Part shown: in pieces, positions 57,990-64,000 of the stretch | Numbering within the stretch: position 1 is the first letter of the stretch | Layout of the letters: every line of letters begins with the position of its first letter | NCBI GenBank assembly: GCA_035293985.1 | Contig: DATGLS010000052.1 | Coordinates: forward strand, 558,001 to 622,000 | Source of the DNA: JAVDCA01 sp035293985 | Lineage (GTDB): Bacteria > Pseudomonadota > Alphaproteobacteria > Rhizobiales > Xanthobacteraceae | Direction of reading: 5' to 3' | DNA length: 64,000 bases | Position numbers and translations under genes: made by a program | The notes under the pieces: generated by a model | Told to the model about the DNA's origin: nothing | Databases searched by the model: none | The model's input: the letters and a program-made list of their open reading frames with translations, nothing else

Positions 57990-58362
57990 GGTTGCCGGAA
58001 TGGATGCGGGAACTCTCGATGTCGCGGTGGACCCTTGCGTTTCGTATCGGGACAAGTCAAGCGATGTCGCGCGCGGCTCACCGGGCGCGTCGGCGACACG
58101 TATGACCTGGATCGCGCAATCATGGTTAATCTATTTCGTCGTGCCGTTTCGGGCCACAAAGGGGCGTGGCTCGACAAGTCGCCCCAGCGTCAAGCACACG
58201 GCAATCGTAGAGCTTTAACCGGATGTTCAAGGGCCCTTGCTAGCTTCGGCGCAATTGGAACGAGCCTGGGGACGTTCGGGCGTTGGGATCTGTCCGCGCA
58301 GCAAGGGCAAACAACGGGCGCGTCGGCGCTCGCTCGAATGAGGCGTAACGGAGCTGGGACAT
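57990..58362. other. Gap between ribF and cheY
   Basis: I see no gene in about 370 bases between two divergent genes. It must hold both promoters. A locally more AT-rich stretch occurs at about 58110-58150. No repeat family recognised. Confidence 0.4.
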
Positions 58363-58746
58363 ATGTCGGTCGACCTTTCGATGCCGGTGCTGGTGGTGGA
58401 TGACTACAACACCATGATCCGCATCATTCGCAACCTGCTCAAGCAGATCGGTTTTGGCGACATCGACGATGCGGCGGACGGCTCGGCCGCGCTCGCGCGC
58501 ATGCGCGAGAAACGCTACGGGCTCGTCATCTCCGATTGGAACATGGAGCCGATGACCGGCTACGAGCTGCTCAAGGAAGTACGCGCCGATCCGAGCCTGT
58601 CGAAGACCCCGTTCATCATGGTGACGGCGGAATCGAAGACCGAGAACGTGATCGCCGCCAAGAAGGCGGGCGTCAACAACTACATCGTAAAGCCGTTCAA
58701 CGCGCAGACCCTGCAGAGCAAGATCGAGGCCGTATTTCCGGATTGA
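58363..58746 (+). CDS. cheY: CheY-type single-domain response regulator
   Basis: The 127-residue receiver has Asp13/Asp14 (VVDDYNTM), phospho-acceptor Asp58 (ISDWNMEPMTG), Thr88 (IMVTAES) and Lys110 (YIVKPFN). The SDWNMEPM wording is like chemotaxis CheY proteins that bind the flagellar motor. No chemotaxis gene is nearby, so the partner kinase is elsewhere. A bidirectional terminator follows. Confidence 0.9.
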   Translation: MSVDLSMPVLVVDDYNTMIRIIRNLLKQIGFGDIDDAADGSAALARMREKRYGLVISDWNMEPMTGYELLKEVRADPSLSKTPFIMVTAESKTENVIAAKKAGVNNYIVKPFNAQTLQSKIEAVFPD

Positions 58747-58774
58747 TCCGCCGCACGGCGTTGCTTCCGAGCTC

Positions 58775-58806
58775 AAAAATGGCCGGGACATCCCGGCCAT
58801 TTGCGT
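58775..58806. terminator. Bidirectional terminator between cheY and the NagD-like gene
   Basis: A perfect 10-base stem (ATGGCCGGGA, 58779-58788, with 58791-58800) is flanked by AAAAA on the left and a short TTGCGTTT on the right. It serves the converging genes, better on the minus strand. Confidence 0.75.
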
Positions 58807-58818
58807 TTCAGGGTGGGA

Positions 58819-59685
58819 TCACCATACCAGCCGGCGCATCACGGCTTTGGGGTACCTCTTCGCGCCGGCAAAAATCTTCTGCAGCAGGGCGGCGTCGGGG
58901 TTCTCCCGCCCGCCCAGCTCCTCGGCATGGATGCCGGCGGTGACGAACAGGCAGTCGATGCCGAAGGAGTTCGCCCCGGTGAGATCGGTGCGCACCGAAT
59001 CGCCGATCGCCAGCACGCGATCGAGCGCCGGCATCTGCCCGCGCACCGCCGCAGCCCGGGCGAGCGCCATCTCGTAGATCGGCGCGTGCGGCTTGCCCGC
59101 ATAGAGCACCTTGCCGCCGAGCGAGGCGTAGAGGTCCGCGACCGCGCCGGCGCAATAGACCAGCCGATCGCCGCGCTCGACCACGAGGTCCGGGTTGGCG
59201 CAGACCATCAGGAGGCCGCGCTTCAGCAGCTGGGTGAGCAGGGGACGGTAGTTCTCCGGCTGCTCGCGATCGTCGTCGAAGAGCCCGGTGCAGACCACGT
59301 AGTCGGCGCTCTCGGGCGGCGCGAAAGCCTCGATGCCGAGCTCGGAGAAGACCGAGACGTCGCGCTTCGGCCCGATGTGGAAGACGGTCTCGCCACGGCG
59401 GCGCACGATCACGTCGCGCGTCACGTCGCCCGAGCTGATGATGCCGTCATAGGCGTCGTGCGGCACGTGCAGCTTGTCGATGAACTCGCGCACCACGGCG
59501 GCGGCGCGCGGCGCATTGGTGATCAGCATCACGGTGCCGCCGCCGGCGCGGAAGCGCGCCAGCGCGTCGCATGCCGGCAAGGTCGCGGCGACGCCGTTGT
59601 GGACGACGCCCCAGACGTCGGAGAGGATGACGTCGTAGCTCGCGGCGAGCGGCGCGACATGCTCGATGAAAGCGGGCGCGGACAT
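58819..59685 (-). CDS. HAD-IIA hydrolase (TIGR01459/NagD-like)
   Basis: The 288-residue protein has HAD motif I (ILSDVWGVVHNGV, about 20-32), motif II in LITNAPR, and a GKPHAPIYEMAL segment with motif IV GDSVRTDLTGAN. This matches the TIGR01459 group, alphaproteobacterial phosphatases of unknown substrate usually found next to ribF and ileS. The motif I form DVWGV is typical of that group. It lies 32 bases after the EAL gene on the same strand. Confidence 0.9.
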   Translation of the reverse strand: MSAPAFIEHVAPLAASYDVILSDVWGVVHNGVAATLPACDALARFRAGGGTVMLITNAPRAAAVVREFIDKLHVPHDAYDGIISSGDVTRDVIVRRRGETVFHIGPKRDVSVFSELGIEAFAPPESADYVVCTGLFDDDREQPENYRPLLTQLLKRGLLMVCANPDLVVERGDRLVYCAGAVADLYASLGGKVLYAGKPHAPIYEMALARAAAVRGQMPALDRVLAIGDSVRTDLTGANSFGIDCLFVTAGIHAEELGGRENPDAALLQKIFAGAKRYPKAVMRRLVW

Positions 59686-59717
59686 GCGCTCGATCAGGGC
59701 TGCACCGACGCCCGGCT

Positions 59718-61445
59718 TCAGTTGCGCGCGCTCGCGCCGCGCGCGAGCTGGGCGAGCGAGGAGACCCCGCGCACAGCCACTGGCGGCGCACCGCCACCAG
59801 ACATCGCTGCCGGCAGCGGCGCGGGCGCGGTCGAGGCCGTCGGCGCGTCGCCAATCACGTCACCGCGGTCGCCGATCCCCTGCATCACCTCGGGACGGAC
59901 CGGCCGCGGCGGCGAGAACAGGAAGCCCTGGCCGAACTTCACGTCGTAGTCGAGGAGGTCGACAACGGTCGCCTCGGTTTCGATCTTGACGGCGACGAGC
60001 TCGACGCCGTGGCGCGACAGGAGCCCGGCGAAATCCTGCGGATGGATGTCGGAGAGCGTAATGCCGCTGCGGTTGAGCAGCAGCGGCGCGGCGACCTTGA
60101 CGAAGCGGAAGCCGCGCTCGGCGAGATCGCGCGGCTCGATGCGCAGATCCGTGACGTTGTCGAGCGAGAAGCGGTAGCCGCGCTGAGCGAGCGCCGCGAG
60201 GCTCTCGTTCTCCATCGGCCCCATGCCGCGCAACGCGGCCTGCGTGACCTCGAACACCAGCGCCGGCGCGATCGCCTTGTTCGCCTCCATGAACTCGGTG
60301 AACTGCGGAAAAGTCTCGGAATCGACCAGCGTCAAGGTCGACAGGTTGCAGAACAGGCCGATGTCCCGGTTCTTCGCCAGCAGCCGGCGCACCACCTGCA
60401 CGCAGCGGAACATCATCAGGTTGTCGATCTTGGGCATCAGCCCGCCGGCTTCCGCATAGGGCAGGAAATCCGTCGCGGTGAGCGGCTCGCCGTCGCCGAC
60501 CCGCAGGCGGGCGACCGCCTCGTAGTAGCGCACCTTGCGCTGCGGCAGCGTCACGATCGGCTGCAGGAAGAGATCGACCCGGTTGTTGTCGACCGCGTCG
60601 CGAATCATTCCGACGACGGCGTCGGGCTCCATGCCGTGGAAACGCCCTGCCGCGATGCGGGTTGGTAATGGTGCTGCCGGCGGCGACGGCGCGGCGACCG
60701 GTACGGGCGGGATCGATGGGGCAACCACCGGCGGGGCCACGGGCTCGGGAGGCTTCGCCTCCGCGATCGCGGCGGGTGCGAGTGGCGGCGTGGGGGGCGG
60801 CGCAAGAACGGGTGGCTCGGCGGGCGGCGGTATCGGCGGCAGTGGCGGCGGAGCCGCGATGGCCGCATCGACGGGCGCCGGCGCGACCGGCATCACCGGC
60901 AGCGGGGGCGGCACCGGCGGCGGCGCGTGCGCGATATCGGACGCCGGGGCGACCGGCACGGGCGCGACGCTCGGCGCCGCTGCAAGTGCGGGTTCGGCCG
61001 CGGGCGGAGGCGGCGGCGGCGTCGCAGTCGCGGGCGTGAGCCCTTTCAGTTGCGAGTCGTGCGCCGCGATGGTCTCGGCCATCTGCTGGATGAGGCCGCC
61101 GACCTCGCCGATTTCCGCATTGATGGGCTGCGTCACGGCGAGCGTCTTCTCGACCACGGCCTGCGCCTTGCCCTCGATCGCCGCGACCCGGCGGCCGAGC
61201 TCGGCCACCTGGCGCGCGAGGTCGGCGATCCCGCGTGCCAGGTCACCGATCTGCCCGCTGACATCGCTGCGATCGCTCAGCCGGGTGGTGACGGCGTTGT
61301 AGAGCGCGAGCCCGGTCAGCGCCGTGAGGGCGACGATCGAGGACTCGGTGCCGCTGAGGCCGAAGCGAAGATAGAGCACGGCGCCGACCGAGCAGGCGAT
61401 CAGCACAATGCAAATGGCCACAAAAACGGCGCTCAGGCGTCCCAT
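59718..61445 (-). CDS. Membrane-anchored, Pro-rich, degenerate EAL-domain protein
   Basis: The 575-residue protein has two N-terminal membrane helices (about 5-27 and 36-52), a coiled coil (about 60-135; LARGIADLARQVAELGRRVA), a long Pro/Ala linker (about 138-265) and an EAL domain (about 275-545). Key sites are altered: EALxR reads EAVAR (Glu309), the TE motif reads EVTQ, and the DDFGxG motif reads LDNVTDL. The Lys (FVKVA) and a late KIETEA remain. It probably binds c-di-GMP or a protein without hydrolysing it. Its place beside the NagD-like gene is typical of this order. Confidence 0.88.
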   Translation of the reverse strand: MGRLSAVFVAICIVLIACSVGAVLYLRFGLSGTESSIVALTALTGLALYNAVTTRLSDRSDVSGQIGDLARGIADLARQVAELGRRVAAIEGKAQAVVEKTLAVTQPINAEIGEVGGLIQQMAETIAAHDSQLKGLTPATATPPPPPPAAEPALAAAPSVAPVPVAPASDIAHAPPPVPPPLPVMPVAPAPVDAAIAAPPPLPPIPPPAEPPVLAPPPTPPLAPAAIAEAKPPEPVAPPVVAPSIPPVPVAAPSPPAAPLPTRIAAGRFHGMEPDAVVGMIRDAVDNNRVDLFLQPIVTLPQRKVRYYEAVARLRVGDGEPLTATDFLPYAEAGGLMPKIDNLMMFRCVQVVRRLLAKNRDIGLFCNLSTLTLVDSETFPQFTEFMEANKAIAPALVFEVTQAALRGMGPMENESLAALAQRGYRFSLDNVTDLRIEPRDLAERGFRFVKVAAPLLLNRSGITLSDIHPQDFAGLLSRHGVELVAVKIETEATVVDLLDYDVKFGQGFLFSPPRPVRPEVMQGIGDRGDVIGDAPTASTAPAPLPAAMSGGGAPPVAVRGVSSLAQLARGASARN

Positions 61446-61707
61446 CCGCTACTCCACGCTGGCTTTCGCTGCGTCAGGCCGCTCAGGCTGGGCGTGATCG
61501 CGCCGATTCGCGCGGCCGGCGCCGCATGTTTACGTTCGATCGACCGCGACGCAAGCGCAATCAGGCACCGTTCGCGCAGGATCGCAACTCGGGACCGCAA
61601 CTTGACCGGAAGCCGTCCCCACCTTCTCATGCTCCCCCGCTCCGAGGCAAGTCGATGAAGCTGCCAATGGACCTGCCGATGAACCTCACGGTTCCGACCC
61701 GCACGCG

Positions 61708-63180
61708 ATGATCGCCACCCTCCTCGACCGGCTCGAGAAGCGCCCTCGCGAAGGCTTTGCGGCGTTCGCCGTGCTGCACGCGGCGCTGTGGACCTCGCTG
61801 CCGAGCGCACTCTACCCCAACCTGCCGCTCGACCTCATCGAGGCGCTGACCTACGGCCGCGAGTGGCAGCTCGGTTACGACAAGCTGCCGCCGCTGCCCT
61901 GGTGGATCATCGAGATCGCCTATCGGCTCGTCGGGATCGATGCGGTCTATTACCTCATTGCCGAGATCACGGTGCTGGCGGCGTTCGCGCTCGTATGGAT
62001 GCTGGCGCGCCGCCTGATCGGGCCGCTCGGCGCGCTCGCGGCGGTGCTGATCGTCGACGGGCTGCACTATTTCAATTTCACCGCCGCCAAGTTCAATCAC
62101 GACGTGATCCAGCTGCCGTTCTGGGCGCTCGCCGGGCTCACGTTCCACGGCGCGCTGCGCACCGGCCGCTGGCGCGACTGGGCGCTGCTCGGGTTCGCGC
62201 TCGGCATGGCGCTGTGGGCGAAATATTTCGTGGTGATGCTCGCGGCGCCGCTCGCGCTTTTCGTCCTGATCGACCGCGACGCGCGGCCGGCGCTCGAGAC
62301 CGCCGGCCCCTACCTCGCGGCGCTGATCGCGTTCGCGGTTGCGGCACCGCATCTCGTCTGGCTGGTGCAGAACGATTTCCTGCCCTTCCACTATGCCGAG
62401 GCGCGCGCCGCGCCGGTGCGCGGCCTGCTCGATCACGTGCTGCATCCCTTCACGTTCGTGATCGGCCAAGTATTCTGGCTCGTGCCCGCCGCCCTGATCG
62501 CGCTGCCGCTGGTGGTGCCGCGGCCGGCGGCGCAGGCGCCGGCGGCCGACGCCTTCGACCTGCGGATCGTGACCCTGCTCACATTCGGCCCGGCGGGACT
62601 CCTGATCGCCGGCTCGCTGATCAGCGGCCGCGGCCTCATCACCATGTGGGGCTATCCGCTGTGGCTCTTTCTCGGCCTGTGGCTCGTGATGGCGACGCGG
62701 GCGCTCATCGAGCGGCCGCAGCTCGCCCGGATCGTGCTCACCTGGGGCACCGTGACGGCGCTCTATGCGGTCGCCTTCGTCGTCGACAACGGCATGCTGC
62801 CGTTCTTCCACAAGTACCGCGCCGCGATCTTTCCCGGCGACCGGCTCGGCGCCGCGATCTCGACGCGCTTTCGCGCAGCGACCGGCGAGCCGCTGCGCTA
62901 CGTGATCGCCACCATGTGGCTCGGCGGCAATGTCAGCCGCTACTCGCCGGAACGGCCGCGCACCCTGATCGAGGGAAAGCCGGAGCGCGCGCCATGGATC
63001 GATCTGGCGGATCTCAAGCGCCACGGCGCCGTCGTGGTGTGGGACGGCGGCGGCGCCATGCCGACGGAGTACGCGCGTTTCGCCGCGGGCGCACAGGTGC
63101 AGCCGCCGCTCACCCTGCCCTGGCGCTGGGGGCGCGGGGCGCAGACGTTCGGCTGGGCGATCGTGCCGCCGATGCAGTAG
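61708..63180 (+). CDS. Glycosyltransferase family 39-like membrane protein
   Basis: The 490-residue inner-membrane protein has about ten hydrophobic segments. The first outside loop has PLDLIEALTYGREWQLGYDK with the acidic residues expected of the GT-C fold (PMT/ArnT family), then KLPPLPWWIIEIAYRLVG and KFNHDVIQLPFWAL. The soluble C-terminal part (about 400-490) is short. Such enzymes move a sugar from a lipid carrier to lipid A or protein. Acceptor unknown. It is transcribed alone. Confidence 0.83.
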   Translation: MIATLLDRLEKRPREGFAAFAVLHAALWTSLPSALYPNLPLDLIEALTYGREWQLGYDKLPPLPWWIIEIAYRLVGIDAVYYLIAEITVLAAFALVWMLARRLIGPLGALAAVLIVDGLHYFNFTAAKFNHDVIQLPFWALAGLTFHGALRTGRWRDWALLGFALGMALWAKYFVVMLAAPLALFVLIDRDARPALETAGPYLAALIAFAVAAPHLVWLVQNDFLPFHYAEARAAPVRGLLDHVLHPFTFVIGQVFWLVPAALIALPLVVPRPAAQAPAADAFDLRIVTLLTFGPAGLLIAGSLISGRGLITMWGYPLWLFLGLWLVMATRALIERPQLARIVLTWGTVTALYAVAFVVDNGMLPFFHKYRAAIFPGDRLGAAISTRFRAATGEPLRYVIATMWLGGNVSRYSPERPRTLIEGKPERAPWIDLADLKRHGAVVVWDGGGAMPTEYARFAAGAQVQPPLTLPWRWGRGAQTFGWAIVPPMQ

Positions 63181-63227
63181 AATGCGACGTCGACGCGGCC
63201 GCGGAGCGGCAAGGGACGGCGGTTCCC

Positions 63228-63482
63228 TACGAAAGTCTGGCGAAGCACTTTGGCGGCCTTCCCGATGACGAGCTCATCGAGAAATTCGCGTCGGGCGAAT
63301 TGATCGACCTTGCCCAGGACATAGGGCGCGCCGAGCTTCGCAAGCGGCGTATCGATGCACCCAGGCGCGAGCCGGCGCCGCCGGAACCCATCCCCCAGAA
63401 GAGCCTCAGATCGCGGCAGACGCATTGCGGATATCACTCGCGAGCACCAAGCACGAGCCGCCATAAACTGCGATCTCGATGA
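63228..63482 (+). pseudogene. Fragment of a small gene of unknown family, no start codon
   Basis: Reading from TACGAA at 63228 gives YESLAKHFGGLPDDELIEKF, then SGELIDLAQDIGRAELRKR and a Pro/Arg tail. The DDELI...SGELxDLAxxIAxxEL pattern looks like real protein. No ATG, GTG or TTG precedes it in frame after the previous stop. The last third overlaps, antisense, the truncated gene below. I read it as a gene piece left by a rearrangement near 63410. Confidence 0.45.
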
Positions 63483-63591
63483 CCAGCCCGCGTTTCGCCG
63501 CCAATTCGCCCATTCGATCGAAAGCCTGCTCGATCAATTCGCGGGTGAGTTCGGCCGCCATTAAAAGCCGATCCGTGGGCGGCGCCGCCAT
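63406..63591 (-). pseudogene. Truncated nucleotidyltransferase-like gene (DUF6036-like)
   Basis: From an ATG at 63591 (or 63561) the frame reads AELTRELIEQAFDRMGELA, then KRGLVIEIAVYGGSCLVLA and SDIRNASAAI before a stop. This is the N-terminal part of MNT/DUF6036-type nucleotidyltransferases, in which GGSxLVLA and the following DVDAVF hold the active site. It stops just before that DVD. The remaining two thirds are missing, so it cannot be active. Confidence 0.6.
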
Positions 63592-63637
63592 GCTATCAGC
63601 GCCCATCTCTCGATTTCGAGATGGGCCCAACCAAGCC

Positions 63638-64000
63638 TTACGCCGCACCCGCCGCCACCGGCCGCCCGCGGCGCCAGTCGACGCCGATGAACATCACCAT
63701 CACGGCGGCCGATACGCAGATCAGGCCCGACAGGATGAAGGCCTGCAAATAGCTGCCGAGGTCGGCGCGCATGAGGCCGGCGAAATAGGCCGCCGCGGAG
63801 GCGCCGATCTGGTGCGCCGCGAAGACCCACCCGTAGACGATGCCGGACTTCTCGCGCCCGAACGACGTGCCGATCAGCCGCACGGTCGGCGGCACGGTGG
63901 CGATCCAGTCGAGGCCGTAGAACACCGCGAACAAGCCGAGGCCGTAGAACGAGACGAACGAGAACGGCAGGTAGACGAGCGAGAGGCCGCGCAGGCTGTA
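63638..64000 (-). CDS. MFS transporter, C-terminal part (runs off the window)
   Basis: The last 120 codons are present. They show hydrophobic helices with LPFSFVSFYGLGLFAVFYGL, RLIGTSFGREKSGIVYGWVF (a loop and helix typical of monocarboxylate-type MFS carriers), HQIGASAAAYFAGLMRADLG and a final ICVSAAVMVMFIGVDWRRGR. The start lies beyond base 64000. Substrate unknown. The stop is at 63638. A perfect CCCATCTC/GAGATGGG hairpin at 63602-63625 follows, but without a T run. Confidence 0.85.
   Translation of the reverse strand, partial: YSLRGLSLVYLPFSFVSFYGLGLFAVFYGLDWIATVPPTVRLIGTSFGREKSGIVYGWVFAAHQIGASAAAYFAGLMRADLGSYLQAFILSGLICVSAAVMVMFIGVDWRRGRPVAAGAA

Noticed and set aside
1..64000. tRNA, rRNA, CRISPR array, prophage or insertion sequence
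   Set aside because: No GGTTCGAATCC-type T-arm, rRNA core sequence, regularly spaced direct repeats, transposase or integrase motif was noticed on either strand. tRNAscan and Infernal would be the decisive checks.

Overview
The window is GC-rich, gene-dense DNA from an alphaproteobacterium. Gene content and order suggest the Hyphomicrobiales (Rhizobiales), near Bradyrhizobium, Rhodopseudomonas, Pseudolabrys and Rhodoplanes. The signs are a Porin_2 outer-membrane porin, DUF2093 and DUF3551 proteins, a RibH2-type lumazine synthase, orphan Bug/TctC receptors, and Rhizobiales-style intergenic palindromes. No rRNA, tRNA, CRISPR array, insertion sequence or phage gene was recognised.

Layout. (1) 1-4.6 kb: housekeeping block with the end of waaA, then lpxK, DUF2093, an exported hydrolase and xseA. 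(2) 4.8-8.7 kb: a luciferase-like oxidoreductase, a repeat-rich gap, a decayed SRPBCC gene, an EamA exporter and a divergent CGNR zinc-finger regulator. (3) 8.8-18.4 kb: small exported proteins around two paralogous ECF sigma factors and one anti-sigma factor, a porin, and a tandem pair of SurA-N-like proteins, one of them frameshifted. (4) 18.5-34.2 kb: accessory metabolism and signalling. It holds an HpnP-like radical SAM protein, an amidohydrolase, a ferredoxin reductase, two decayed toxin-antitoxin modules, a response regulator, a large hybrid histidine kinase, a REC-EAL phosphodiesterase, a Rieske oxygenase with its ferredoxin, ribH2 behind an FMN riboswitch, and two solute-binding proteins. 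(5) 34.4-64 kb: mostly a conserved chromosomal core (purD, tadA, rluB, rsmD, mutL, lapA, arfB, two M16 peptidases, lspA, ileS, ribF, a NagD-like phosphatase and an EAL protein). Interruptions include VapBC, Xre-RES and a UbiD/Bug pair. The window ends inside an MFS transporter gene.

The strongest system-level signal is in region 3. A bipartite element, GGAAW-N17-19-GTC (usually GTCTYY), precedes both sigma genes, three paralogous small exported proteins that mostly end in FQLQGRP, a DUF3551 gene and a possible lipoprotein divergent from the sigma operon. It has the form of an ECF -35/-10 pair, so the block reads as a compact autoregulated envelope regulon.

Other recurring themes are flavin chemistry (RibH2, RibF, two LLM oxidoreductases, UbiD, ferredoxin reductase), cyclic-di-GMP and two-component signalling at 24-29.6 kb, and several genes broken by one or a few frameshifts. 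Some of those breaks could be sequencing errors. All function calls come from reading motifs in the sequence. No database search was run.
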